This document shows, in pieces, positions 40,565 to 50,543 of a stretch of DNA of 64,000 bases (its first letter is position 1; each line of letters starts with the position of its first letter). The notes beneath the pieces are model-generated. The model was not told the DNA's origin. It saw nothing but the letters and a program-made list of their open reading frames with translations, and searched no databases. The DNA is from Gracilaria domingensis (taxonomy: Eukaryota; Rhodophyta; Florideophyceae; Gracilariales; Gracilariaceae). Made by a program: the position numbers and the translations under genes. The stretch lies in assembly GCA_022539475.1 (NCBI GenBank), contig VCMS01000137.1, positions 194,601 through 258,600 on the forward strand, read 5' to 3'.

Positions 40565-41153
40565 TGTAGATTTTTCTATGATTACATGGGAGGATTTGTA
40601 TGGACATGCAATACTTATATATGCATAAGCAGCAATGCATATCAGATATTGATTTTGTAATGTTGGAGAGATGTCGATTGCATGGCGGATTGGAAAGTGA
40701 ACAAGAAATAAGTTAGGCAGTAATCGGTATACAAATCAGAAGAGTACATGAAAGAGATAATATATAGAACAGTAGAGTTGTCTTAGAAAGTAGTATAAAT
40801 AGGGTGGGTGCGGATACTACATGATTGACCTCCTCGGACAATCATCAAGTAAAAGCAAATAACATCCAACTATCAGGAACCATCTCCGATGCGGGAGACC
40901 GCGCAACTGAGTTGCAACTACTTGTAGTAAGTTAACGAACCACGAAGCGTTATACACTAACCTTGCGTTTGTATCGACCTCTACTGCGTGTGGAATCGAC
41001 AGGTCCGTTCTACCGCAGCACCATTGGGTGCCGCATACCGTTCGCATCTGTGAGAATAAAGGACGTACGAAAACAGCCTCACTGGGGGCCGTGGATACTG
41101 ATCTTTATTGAATTGTCACCGGCTTCGAGCCGATTGAAGCCCAGGTTTCGACA
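40565..41153 (+). repeat. Element D 3' LTR
   Basis: Same 589 bp at an offset of 5654; preceded by a short purine-rich AAAAGAAAAG...GGAG. Confidence 0.9.
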
Positions 41154-42376
41154 ACAGCCAGTCGCTGTCTCTGCTGTTGTCTCTGTGGACGCCATTGATG
41201 CAAAGTCAGGCTCACGCGACATTAATCTGAGAGCATCAGCTTGTAAAGTTGGCAGTGAGCAATGTTCACAACTGTTTACACGCACACGCACACGCCGCAA
41301 CTAGCTCGTCAACTACTTGAACAAGCACGCCAGCAAAGCCACTCCCAAGCTTGTGAGTCGCTCTCGAGCTTCGGTAGCGCTCCCGGCTCTGGCTGCTCTC
41401 AATCCGCATCTGCTTTGCACTCGTTCCACCGCCAATCTGGCTGGCAAAGGCTATGGAAGCCATCGCATTGCTTTGCCACATCGCGCGCGCCGTGCGCGTG
41501 CGGGACACGCGGCCGCTGGCGAAACGCAGCGCGCGCAGCCCGAACAGAACGCGTGGCGCAATGGACACGTCGCAACGTGGCCGAATCTGCAGCCAATTGC
41601 GGTTTGCGTGCTCATGCCGCCATGCGCGCCATGCGCGCCATGGCGCTGGCGCTGGCCGGCGCGAGGTAGCATGTCTGGCGGATGCGGGCGGCGTCGCAGG
41701 CGCGCATGGGCGACGGTGCGCGTCGGGATGAGGTGGCGGGATGGCGCTGTTCGAGGCGCTTCCAACGGGGGCGCGCGCCGCTGCGCTCCGTCCACCGCAG
41801 CGCTGTCCCAAGGCTTTCCGGAACGGAGAAGGCACAACGATGACCGACACGCAGGCGCCATACAATTAATCTCCAGAAATGCGCTCGGTCTGCGCCAGCA
41901 CATCCGCGGCAGCAATGTGCGCGCCGCTCACGCCAAGCGCTCAACTCGCGCGGACGGCGAGGCGGCGGCGGCGCGCGGCGCCGACGTCGAACCGCGCCAC
42001 AGCCAACGTCAACCGCACCCGCCACTGCCGCAGAGCGGCGCTGAGCAGCTCCTCGCTCTCCGCGCGCTCGGCGCCGGTGCGCGCACGATGCCGAGCCGCG
42101 ACGAGCGGCGCGCCGCAGCGTGGATCGGCGACGAGCAGCGCCTGAGCGCGGCGCTGGCGCGTGGCGCCCATGCCAAATGCACGTAAGACTGTCGCGAGTC
42201 CGCGTCGCACCACGCCGCGTTGTACGATATCTGACTAATTTTTAACCATACTATCAAGCGAATGGTACAGCATAAAAGTTCCCTTCAGGTGTCGCCATCT
42301 CGGAGTCCGACCAGACCTCGAACGTTCCTCCTTCCTCCCCGACGAAATTTCTCCTGCCCCGGACACGGCATCCACC
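41154..42376. other. GC-rich region, no supported gene
   Basis: 41440-42200 is GC-rich with open frames on both strands made of Ala/Arg-rich low-complexity sequence. No domain. It continues the GC-rich sequence left of element D, so D split this island. TATA-like CATAAAAG at 42271 precedes the next gene. Confidence 0.4.
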
Positions 42377-44449
42377 TTGCTGCTTGTGTCTTCGTTCCTC
42401 TTCTTGGCTGTCTTTTCAAGCACGCACATTCTTATAACCCACGAAGACATGAACGTAGTTTTCTCTACACAGCATCAATTATGGCCAGCCTTCACAACTC
42501 CGCCATTCTCGAATATTCGCGGGCTGACCGCCGACGAGTGCCGAGGCAACAGCGATTGTGTTCCTCCCCGAGTTTGTTGGAACTGTGCGGATCAGGTGTG
42601 CTATTACCTAAAATTTTTGCAGAAAACTAGTTGTCGCTCTACTGACGACTGCGATGAAGGGGAGTTTTGTCAGTGGAATCCTTTGAGCGGAATTACCTCT
42701 GGAATATGTCTCTCTTCGTCCAGTTTTCAAGGTGAGGAGCGACCGGTGTTGAGTGAACCTATAGAGTCCGTGCCACCTCTACTTGGTCTGGGCTTGACAG
42801 GAGACCGATGCTTTTTTCACTCCGACTGTCGTGGCACGCGAAGCTGTCTGGGCGAGTCTCGTTTCGTAAACGATCTACACAACGTGACGACTTGCGAGAA
42901 TTCCTTTTTTCCTTGCGTGTGCACTCCAATCCAGTTTATTCCCTGCTCCACCTCTTTGGACTGTCCGGAGGATGAAATGTGTGCAACCGTCGTGTTTTAC
43001 TTCGCAGATACTTTCTCACATAGGAATATGGAAGATGACAGGGTAGCTCTAGTCGGGCCGCTCTGTATGTCATCAAGTCTAACCGACAGTAGGCCATACA
43101 TCAATCCTGTCTGGACTGATACTTTTGGAATTGATAATATCCCTAAAGCGAAGCTTGTACCCCGAACCTTCGAGCCAAAATTGCTTTCACTTTCTCCCGC
43201 TCGGTTGAAACCGGAGATTGAATTCTTCTCGGTTCCTGAACTCTCATTTTTCAATTCCTTTTCATTGAATGAGCTTGGAAATGAATTCCTGGGTGGAATC
43301 CTTTCTATCATTATTGTCTCTCAACTTCACAAAATCTTTCAAAGTCTGATCTACTTCGTTCCCGGCATCAATGAAGACTCTTACTCCTCGTACATCTTGT
43401 TTTCACGATTCAGTTCCTTCCGACATATTTTTCGAACCTTTTCCGCTCGCGAACCGTATCCTAGCACAATGAATATCGAATCAAATCGACGTATGACGCT
43501 CATAAGCGTGAGACGAATTCTGTGGCCGACTCTCGCCCTCGCGGTTCTCTTTGTGGCCGAGTTTGCTACTATTATAGCGGGGACGCAGAGTCGGAAAGAG
43601 TACTACGCGGAACAGAATTTCGATCCGGTGGTTGCTGCCGTGGATGGTACTCCGATGCCTCGCGCTCAAGACAGATTCAACGAGCACTGTGATGATTTCT
43701 TCGTACCCACGCGCGGCATTTTCAGATCCGGTAAAGTACTAAAGTGTGTGAAGCCCTTTTCCGCATACTCCCTAACTGGGACAACAGATTTCATCGAAGT
43801 CAGCGTTGAATATGGCTCTGGGAGGACAACATTCCATATTTTCTCTCAAAATGGGACGGTTGCTGGTGTTGATCTCTCAACCTATGTGCAATCTGAGAGT
43901 GGGGTAAAGTTGAGGACAATGCCTTTCCGTCCGGATCTGATGAACAAATATGATCAAATCACGTTTCTAAACAGTGTGATGAACGCGGTTCGAAGCCGGT
44001 TCGGATACGAGAAAGAAGATATTCGCCGTGAGCTGTGGTCTTCAAGCACGGCAAGAACTGCCACAGGACGTGTAGACCAGTATTTCTTTGATTACCGTCC
44101 AAATTGGAATTTGTCAACTGAAACGATTGTGGATGCGATGATCTGGGGACTTCGAGATTTAGATCTGGTGCTCAACTCTAGTGGTCAACCATGGATCTAC
44201 ACAGCGCCATACACTTTTGAACGTGTCAAGCCGTTGATGGCGGTGGTAAAGCCGTTTCGTGTTCCTCATGGATGGCTTACGATGGCTGCCGTAGTGGTGA
44301 CGGCAATTCACGTGATAGTGAATTCTTTTGTAACAAACTTTGATGATGTGGCATATCCGGCTATGAAAGAAATCATAGGAGAAGACTGTCTTCTGGGACC
44401 GCTTGCCGAAGGCAATCCGGAAACTGCAGTAGTCGAAATTAGAAGCTAA
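42377..44449 (+). CDS. Cys-rich membrane protein with three Dickkopf/EGF-like motifs
   Basis: An open frame of 690 codons. A signal-like hydrophobic stretch (L-L-L-V-S-S-F-L-F-L-A-V-F) comes first but has no ATG before it in frame; the first in-frame ATG is near 42449. A spliced first exon or a one-base error is likely. Next are three Cys clusters with the pattern C-x(4)-D-C-x(4-5)-C (C-R-S-T-D-D-C-D-E-G-E-F-C; C-F-F-H-S-D-C-R-G-T-R-S-C; C-S-T-S-L-D-C-P-E-D-E-M-C). Hydrophobic segments lie near residues 310-330 and 380-400. A second glycosylatable domain and a last TM (L-T-M-A-A-V-V-V-T-A-I-H-V-I-V) are followed by a short tail. Shares layout with 23923-25449. Possibly a surface receptor; function unknown. 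Confidence 0.6.
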   Translation: MLLVSSFLFLAVFSSTHILITHEDMNVVFSTQHQLWPAFTTPPFSNIRGLTADECRGNSDCVPPRVCWNCADQVCYYLKFLQKTSCRSTDDCDEGEFCQWNPLSGITSGICLSSSSFQGEERPVLSEPIESVPPLLGLGLTGDRCFFHSDCRGTRSCLGESRFVNDLHNVTTCENSFFPCVCTPIQFIPCSTSLDCPEDEMCATVVFYFADTFSHRNMEDDRVALVGPLCMSSSLTDSRPYINPVWTDTFGIDNIPKAKLVPRTFEPKLLSLSPARLKPEIEFFSVPELSFFNSFSLNELGNEFLGGILSIIIVSQLHKIFQSLIYFVPGINEDSYSSYILFSRFSSFRHIFRTFSAREPYPSTMNIESNRRMTLISVRRILWPTLALAVLFVAEFATIIAGTQSRKEYYAEQNFDPVVAAVDGTPMPRAQDRFNEHCDDFFVPTRGIFRSGKVLKCVKPFSAYSLTGTTDFIEVSVEYGSGRTTFHIFSQNGTVAGVDLSTYVQSESGVKLRTMPFRPDLMNKYDQITFLNSVMNAVRSRFGYEKEDIRRELWSSSTARTATGRVDQYFFDYRPNWNLSTETIVDAMIWGLRDLDLVLNSSGQPWIYTAPYTFERVKPLMAVVKPFRVPHGWLTMAAVVVTAIHVIVNSFVTNFDDVAYPAMKEIIGEDCLLGPLAEGNPETAVVEIRS

Positions 44450-45470
44450 GGCAACAACTTCCTTTCTTTAAGCCAGAAATGTCAAACATTTTTCTGGTTC
44501 CTATTGTTGCTTGAATATTGCAATAGTGTGGACGCCATTTTTGGGGGAAACAGCGCGGGTGGTGACAAACCCAAGGAGAGCGACACAATAAATGCTCGAG
44601 AGTACCAGCCCAAAGGGCGACAAATTCACGTAGCTCAGATGCCTGCAGGAGCAGACAAGATAACCCCAAGATAGATGGAAACTCCCCGCAAACTGAAAGC
44701 AGGGGTAAGAATCAACCGAGGATATGGCTCAGCGTCCGATACCGAGAGCCAACACAACAACAGAAAGCAGGGCCAACAGACCAAGACACACAAGAGCTGT
44801 CGGCGGGACAATAGTGTGGTAGGACTAAAGCGATAGAGTCTGTCGTCGATGCCACCACGAACCTAACAACCAGGCGAGGTAGCGACAGAAATAAAACCAG
44901 CGCAATGCGTAACACTGCCAACGTCCGTCTGGGAGAACGGAGACGTAGTGATGGGTGATGGTCGCAGTGTGCGAACGAGCCCAATGGAGGGCAGCACAAG
45001 GCGACTGGCTAGGGAACGGCGGGAGACCGGGCCGCCGGGAATAAGGAAATGTAGGGGGAAAGGCTGGTGGCAGGGAGGCGCAGACTGCGCTAAGGGAAGA
45101 TGGGATTGCCAAAGGAAGGAAGGTTGGCGACGACGGAAGGGGAGGAAGAAAGGCGAGAGAGGCCAGGATGGGGGAAGTCGTCCGGAGGGGAAGTGGTCTG
45201 CCCGAACCGAGTTGCTTTTTGAGCGCTCGGGTTCGGGGGTTTATATCTACAATCGCAATGCTTTGTGTATCTTAAGTTGCATGCTGAACATCGGCTTCCA
45301 CCAAATACCCTAGTCTGCTCACCATATCCATAGTAGGTAGTGATGTCGACATACGGTTCTTCGTTATGTAGATCGGTGGTTGGCGGTTGGTGATCTGGTG
45401 CTTCAGTCATGTAGGGGGGTGTCTTGGGCATTGTCACATTGGGGTGTCAATTTGTTCGTACGTGTGGCGT

Positions 45471-45845
45471 CGCGCCGGCGCGGCGCGGCACGCGCCTCGA
45501 TTCTTCTGCGGCCTCGCGCGCGCGCGGTGGCGCTTCTTCTTGCGCAGCGTCGCGGCGGCGGCGGCGCTTCTTCTCGCGGCGGCGCGGCGGCGGCGGCGCT
45601 TCTCGGTGCGGCGGCGCGGCGGCGGCGACGGTTCTTAATGCGGCGGCGCGGCGACGCTTCTTAATGCGGCGGCGCGGCGGCGGCGGCGCTTCTTCTTGCG
45701 CAGCGGCGCGGCGCCGGCGCTTCCTCTTGCGGCGGCGCGGCGGCGGCGGCGCTTCTCGGTGTGGCGGCGCGCTTCCTCTTGCGGCGGCGCTTTATGGTGC
45801 GGCGGCGGGCTTCCTAATGCGGCGGCGCGGCGGCGGGCGCAGTTC
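45471..45845. repeat. GGC-rich minisatellite in element E LTR
   Basis: About 375 bp of GCGGCGGCGCGGCGG-type units mixed with CTTCTTCTTGCG and CTTAATGCGG variants. An identical copy is at 53984-54358. Confidence 0.8.
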
Positions 45846-45862
45846 AGGGGTGGAGGGTGATT

Positions 45863-45937
45863 TTATCTCCGGAGCAATCTCCGGAGATAAGAAAATCTTT
45901 CGGCCGTGTCCAAGGGAGTGCGGGACACTCCCTTGGA
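45863..45937. other. Two adjacent 12-bp-stem hairpins at the U3 start of element E
   Basis: TTATCTCCGGAG / CTCCGGAGATAA with loop CAAT (45863-45890), and TCCAAGGGAGTG / CACTCCCTTGGA with loop CGGGA (45909-45937). Same in the other LTR at 54376-54403 and 54422-54450. Confidence 0.8.
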
Positions 45938-46004
45938 ACCGCCTCCACACACTCCCCCACTCAGCGGTCGCTACGCCTGGGCGACCATGAACTTACGGTT
46001 TTGA

Positions 46005-49000
46005 TCAATGTTCCAAGGGTCCGTCCCGCGAAATCTCTTCGGTAGTATACCTGAAAGGGTGTGGAGGTTCTGGATACTCAGAATCTGGTTCAAAGTCAAC
46101 TAGGAACTCTTCATGATTTTCAATACGACGAATGTAGTCTTCCACCTGCTCTTCGTGCGTCGCAGCAGCTGGTAGATGTCCATACTTTCCAATGACATAA
46201 TGATATAGAAAGAATATCGTCCTATCCGCGCCAAGCCTGTTCATCTGCAGATGGAGCCTTCTAGCCAATCTGCCAAGCATCACATGGGCATACTGTGTAA
46301 AATACTGACCGTATACGAGATGAATACTCAAGCAGAGATGAAAGCCATTCCAAACAATACAATGCTTCTCCCAGTCCTCACATTCTAGTGGGGAGAGCCA
46401 GTTCTCAAGTGTACGCCCACCGATTTCCATTTCCAAGTAATTCACGTCCTGGTTGTAGACTTCGTAGTCAACAATTATCGGCATTGCAAGAAGAGCCGGC
46501 GTTACTGGGGTGGTTTCTTCAATCTGGAGCGGAGGAGGTACGTCACCGCGATCTTGGTCATATGCCAGATCGATCTCGAAAGCCTCTCCAGCTTCAATCC
46601 GCTGCAGGAAGCTTGACACCTCCACCCCGTAAGTTCTCTGCGGGGTAAGATGTCCATAGCGAGCCACTGCAAAGTGATAGTAGTAAAAGACAAACTGCTG
46701 ACCCACAAGCGGTATAATGAAAGGGTTCACCCTTCCTGTCAATGAGACCAGCTTAGTAAGAAGACCCTCGGTTATGTAGGGTCCATGTCGTTTGAAAGTC
46801 CCAAGGTAAACATGTAATAGGTTCCATGCCACCTTCTGTAGATCGTTCGTACTCGTGCTGACAGGGGAAAGCCATTCGGAAAGTCTCCATCCAGCCACAA
46901 TTATCCTCAGATAGTCAGCAGGGGGTCTGGTTGGATTTGTTCCTTCTTGTACCACGACCGGGCATGCCGCTTCGGGCTGATTATTTCTTTCATATCGTAC
47001 TGTTCTCGGGATCATATGCCTTGGTCTAGGACGGTAAGGTCTTAAGCGTCTCGCATGAATGCCCCTTCTCGACATACGTCGGTGTGGAGAAACCAATATG
47101 TACCGAGGATGATTAGCTCGAACGACGTGGCATGGTCCATAGAACCTCGATTTGAATGATGGCCATTTCACCGAAGGATTAAGGGCTTCACCACGCATTA
47201 CCAGTACCTGGTCTCCAACAGCGAACCGATGTCCACGACGCTCATCGTCTTGACGGCGAGGCTGCTGCAATACCCTTGTGGCCCTCCCAAGAGTGGAGGC
47301 TTGTAGTTCCACCTCACGATGATCAAGTGACGGCGTGGCTATCAGGGAAGCAGGATCTGATGGATGCATTCGGGGCCGTACTCCATACATGAGCTGAAAT
47401 GGAGAATATCCTTCGGCCATTTGTCGAGTGCGATAACCATAGAGAACCTCCGGGAGTACTTCATCCCAATCGGAGTTCTGATCATGAATCGTTTTCGCGA
47501 TCGCCCTCTTGATCGTCCCTACCATTCTTTCTGCGCGTCCATTAGACATAGGTGCATATGCGAGCACCGGTTTCAGAGTGATATCATGACGCATTAGATA
47601 AGCTTGGACACTTGATGCGAGAAAGGAGGTAGCGTTATCGGAGACAATCGTGCGGGGATAGCCGAAGGGCGCGACGATCTTCCTTCTAATAAAGTTGACT
47701 ACATCGACTGCAGTAGATGTTCGAGTTGCCACTGCGATCGGCCATCCCGTGAGGTGCTCGACCCCAATGAGCAAGAATCGGTTTCCGTTCCTTGTCACCC
47801 TGAGGGGTCCAGCGAAATCAATTGAAAACGTGTGGAAGATATCCGTCAGCGGGGCTCGTTGCCCCGCTCGGTAGGCAAGAAAAGATCCCATGAACTGGCA
47901 GCCATCACAACTCTTGACGTAGGTTGTGACATCAGAGTGAATATTGGGCCACCAGAATCGATCGATGACGTGCCTTCTGGTCGCCCTGACATCCCAGTGT
48001 CCCACATCGTCATGAAATGTTTTCAAGAGTTTACGCCTTTCATTGACGTTAGGAAGGAGTCGTAACCCGGACCCCATTCTACGATACAACTGCCCATTCC
48101 ATACCATAAACTTCTTAGAATTCCTTTTGATCGCCCCTCTGAGGCTCGAGTTGGGCTCATCGACCGGAAGGGCGCTCAGATATCGACCAATATTTGCATA
48201 ATAAGGTTCGACGCCTGAAAAAGCTTCACATGTAGGGGAAGAAACAGTAGTCGCCACCTCTGGAGCATGATGCCCCCTTACTGTGGAGCAGCGCGAAAGA
48301 TAATCAGCAGCGCAATTCTTATCCCCTGAGCGGTATACAACCTCGAACTCGTATTCAGCTAGGAAATCGAGCCACCTGGCCAATCGCCCATGTACATCCT
48401 TCTTCTGAAACGCATACTTCAGCGCCTGATGGTCTGTAATCAATTGAAATGGCTTTGCTCCAAGAAGGTATAGCCGAAATTTCTTGAACGCGAAGATGAC
48501 AGCAAGCGCCTCCTGCTCACAGACCGCGTAGTTCCTTTCAGCTGCAGTCATAGTCCGGCTGGCATACTGAATTGGGTGAAACATGCCATCAGATTTCTTC
48601 TGAGCGAGAACGGCGCCCAACGCAAATGAAAAAGCATCAGTTTCGACCCGAAACGGAATGTCGAAGTCGGGAAAGGCCAACACTGGAGGACTGGTTAGCT
48701 TCTCCTTCAGGTTTTTGAAGGCTGCAACCATTTCATTGTTGAACACTAGTTTCCGATTTCCGGACGTTGCTGCATGGAGAACTGCCGAAGTTTTGGCAAA
48801 GTGCTTGATAAACCGGCGGTAGTAGCCAGCAAGCCCAAGAAAGCTCCTCAGTTCAGTGGTTGTCTTAGGGATCGGAGCCGCCTTGATGGCCTCTATTTTC
48901 TTCGCGTCCACTGCAACTCCGCTCTGGTCGACAACATGTCCGAGCAGTTCAATCTTGGGATGGGCAAAGTCGCACTTAGAGATCTTCAGCTTCAACCCAT

Positions 49001-49796
49001 GGGAGGCAATTGTCCTTAGTACCAACTTGATGTGCTCGACGTGATCCTCTAAGGTTTTTGAATAGATAACCACGTCGTCCAGATAGACCCTTACAAACGG
49101 ATACTTGTTGAGGATAGAGTCCATCATTCTTTGGAATGTTGAGGGGGCGTTCATCAAGCCGAAGGGCATGACCTCAAACTGATAGGTTCCTTGACGGCAA
49201 ACGAAGGTGGTCATCTCCTTACACCGAGGTGACATTCTGATTTGCCAGTATCCGGAGAAGAGGTCAAGCGTAGTGAAGAACGAACAGCCGCCCAAGTCAT
49301 CAAAGATTTGTTCAATATGAGGTAAGGGCCATCTGTCCGCTTTCATAACTTGGTTCAGAGCTCGGTAGTCCACACAGAACCTTGGCTTGCCATCCTTTTT
49401 GGTCGCAATGACGATCGGAAAGGACCATGCAGATGTACAAGGTTTGATTATCCCAGCGTCAAGCATTTTACCGAGTTCCTTCCTGACGACTTCGTCATGT
49501 CGCGGCGGAAGCCTACGAACTCTTGAGTGTATCGGAGTCTGGGTCGTCAGTGAGAATTCATGCATGACTGGTACATCTGCGGGTCTAAGATCGTACAAAG
49601 ACCAGGCGACCACCCCAAGGTCAAGTAAAACACGAAGTAGTTCCTGTTGCTCCCTGCTGGGCAAGTGTGAAAGCCTTTTGAGGATGACTTCTTCGTGACT
49701 CGTGTCAGGAGGGTAATCTCTTCGATCCAATGTACGACCCGTGCCATCAATTGCGACCGGATCTAACAGGGAGTATTTGATCTCAGGGCGGGACAC
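46005..49796 (-). CDS. pol: Element E Pol: RT, RNase H, integrase and duplicated C-terminal domain
   Basis: 1263 codons; the frame opens with GTG, not ATG, and overlaps the upstream ORF by 34 nt in a -1 relation, so it is probably made by frameshifting. RT (V-Y-L-D-D-V-V-I-Y-S), RNase H (V-E-T-D-A-F-S-F-A-L-G-A; C-E-Q-E-A-L-A-V), integrase zinc region (C-D-G-C-Q-F), DDE core (S-I-D-F-A-G; V-S-D-N-A-T; G-R-A-E-R-M) and an SH3-like domain. Instead of a chromodomain there are about 300 further residues: two tandem copies of one domain, each with W-L-S-P near its start, Y-H-(F/Y)-x(5)-Y-G-H-L later, then an (F/Y)-(L/I)-x-R-I-E-x(3)-E-F segment. Domain not recognised. Confidence 0.88.
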   Translation of the reverse strand: MSRPEIKYSLLDPVAIDGTGRTLDRRDYPPDTSHEEVILKRLSHLPSREQQELLRVLLDLGVVAWSLYDLRPADVPVMHEFSLTTQTPIHSRVRRLPPRHDEVVRKELGKMLDAGIIKPCTSAWSFPIVIATKKDGKPRFCVDYRALNQVMKADRWPLPHIEQIFDDLGGCSFFTTLDLFSGYWQIRMSPRCKEMTTFVCRQGTYQFEVMPFGLMNAPSTFQRMMDSILNKYPFVRVYLDDVVIYSKTLEDHVEHIKLVLRTIASHGLKLKISKCDFAHPKIELLGHVVDQSGVAVDAKKIEAIKAAPIPKTTTELRSFLGLAGYYRRFIKHFAKTSAVLHAATSGNRKLVFNNEMVAAFKNLKEKLTSPPVLAFPDFDIPFRVETDAFSFALGAVLAQKKSDGMFHPIQYASRTMTAAERNYAVCEQEALAVIFAFKKFRLYLLGAKPFQLITDHQALKYAFQKKDVHGRLARWLDFLAEYEFEVVYRSGDKNCAADYLSRCSTVRGHHAPEVATTVSSPTCEAFSGVEPYYANIGRYLSALPVDEPNSSLRGAIKRNSKKFMVWNGQLYRRMGSGLRLLPNVNERRKLLKTFHDDVGHWDVRATRRHVIDRFWWPNIHSDVTTYVKSCDGCQFMGSFLAYRAGQRAPLTDIFHTFSIDFAGPLRVTRNGNRFLLIGVEHLTGWPIAVATRTSTAVDVVNFIRRKIVAPFGYPRTIVSDNATSFLASSVQAYLMRHDITLKPVLAYAPMSNGRAERMVGTIKRAIAKTIHDQNSDWDEVLPEVLYGYRTRQMAEGYSPFQLMYGVRPRMHPSDPASLIATPSLDHREVELQASTLGRATRVLQQPRRQDDERRGHRFAVGDQVLVMRGEALNPSVKWPSFKSRFYGPCHVVRANHPRYILVSPHRRMSRRGIHARRLRPYRPRPRHMIPRTVRYERNNQPEAACPVVVQEGTNPTRPPADYLRIIVAGWRLSEWLSPVSTSTNDLQKVAWNLLHVYLGTFKRHGPYITEGLLTKLVSLTGRVNPFIIPLVGQQFVFYYYHFAVARYGHLTPQRTYGVEVSSFLQRIEAGEAFEIDLAYDQDRGDVPPPLQIEETTPVTPALLAMPIIVDYEVYNQDVNYLEMEIGGRTLENWLSPLECEDWEKHCIVWNGFHLCLSIHLVYGQYFTQYAHVMLGRLARRLHLQMNRLGADRTIFFLYHYVIGKYGHLPAAATHEEQVEDYIRRIENHEEFLVDFEPDSEYPEPPHPFRYTTEEISRDGPLEH

Positions 49797-50419
49797 GCAA
49801 CCGTCGGCTCACTATCACGTGAGCTAGAGTGTCCTTCACCGGAGCCAGTTGTACGCGGCTCTGTTTGCGAGGGGTCGGGTTGATCTTCCAACTCCCTAAC
49901 AGGTGGTGGGGGGACCTGCGTCGAGAACTCTTCTTGAGGGAGCTCTTCCTCGAAAGCAATCACGTAACGGCCGTCGTCATCCTCCTCCAGTAGCCCGGTA
50001 CGACCGAAAGGCATGTTGTGCACGCCGAGGTGAGGGGGGTGCGCTGGAGTGGGTACAGGGTACCGAATCTGGACACGAACCAAAAGAAAGTCGCTGATAA
50101 GTTCCCCTTCTTCAGGTGGTAGCAAAGTGACCTCGTCCGTAATCGGGATGGTGAGGACAGGGTCGCGGTAGAGAGGGGTACCAGACAGCTCGACTTCTTC
50201 TGGTGAGGAACCATCTTCATCTTCTTCATGTTCATCTTCATTTCCATTATTCACCACTTCCTCTTCTACTTCTACTTCTGCTTCATGAACTCCTGCTTCT
50301 ACTTCTACACAATCTTCATCTTCTTCGTCGTCCCTTCCAGAGTTCCTCTCTTCAGCTCCTCTATCGTTGTCAGTTGACAAAAGGGGAGGGTCAGGTGGTT
50401 GAAGGCTAGTGTCTGTCAT
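49763..50419 (-). CDS. Element E ORF2: acidic protein homologous to the Gag-protease tail
   Basis: 218 codons from ATG 50419, between gag-protease (ends 50544) and pol (overlaps by 34 nt). The first 70 residues are extremely Glu/Asp-rich. The middle (I-P-I-T-D-E-V-T-L-L...I-R-Y-P-V-P...M-P-F-G-R-T-G-L-L-E) lines up with the end of the Gag-protease ORF (V-P-V-R-D-D-V-V-L-L...R-R-Y-P-Q-P...L-P-Y-G-E-M-G-V-L-E). So it is a duplicated accessory domain. Function unknown. Confidence 0.7.
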   Translation of the reverse strand: MTDTSLQPPDPPLLSTDNDRGAEERNSGRDDEEDEDCVEVEAGVHEAEVEVEEEVVNNGNEDEHEEDEDGSSPEEVELSGTPLYRDPVLTIPITDEVTLLPPEEGELISDFLLVRVQIRYPVPTPAHPPHLGVHNMPFGRTGLLEEDDDGRYVIAFEEELPQEEFSTQVPPPPVRELEDQPDPSQTEPRTTGSGEGHSSSRDSEPTVACPALRSNTPC

Positions 50420-50543
50420 GGAACTCTGAAAAGACGAGGGATTCGGGTGTGATAGACCGATCGTCGTTGATCGTCATTCGGCTCAGCTAAACCGCTCAGC
50501 TGGTTATCGGCCTCATCGTTAGTGTTGTCAAGACTTATAACCA

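Larger units (their letters stand above)
34911..41153 (+). mobile_element. Element D: Copia LTR retrotransposon
   Basis: LTRs of 589 bp at 34911-35499 and 40565-41153 show no difference where I compared them. Target-site duplication ACAGC (34906-34910 and 41154-41158). One long gag-protease-integrase-RT frame is followed by the rest of RT and RNase H in a second frame overlapping by four bases. Integrase before RT makes it Copia-type. A recent insertion. Confidence 0.92.
44527..45949 (-). repeat. Element E 3' LTR
   Basis: Ends TGTGGA...CCACA. In sense orientation it starts with two strong hairpins (45909-45937 and 45863-45890), then a GGC-rich minisatellite (45471-45845), then a TATA box (45240-45245), then the transcribed part. 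Confidence 0.92.

Noticed and set aside
41266-42186. Overlapping ORFs of 200-290 codons on both strands
   Set aside because: Again a GC-rich island with compositionally biased translations; no independent support.
45380-45990. Plus-strand ORFs in the element E LTR and their copies at 53893-54467
   Set aside because: They translate the GGC minisatellite and lie inside the LTR; the element is read on the other strand.
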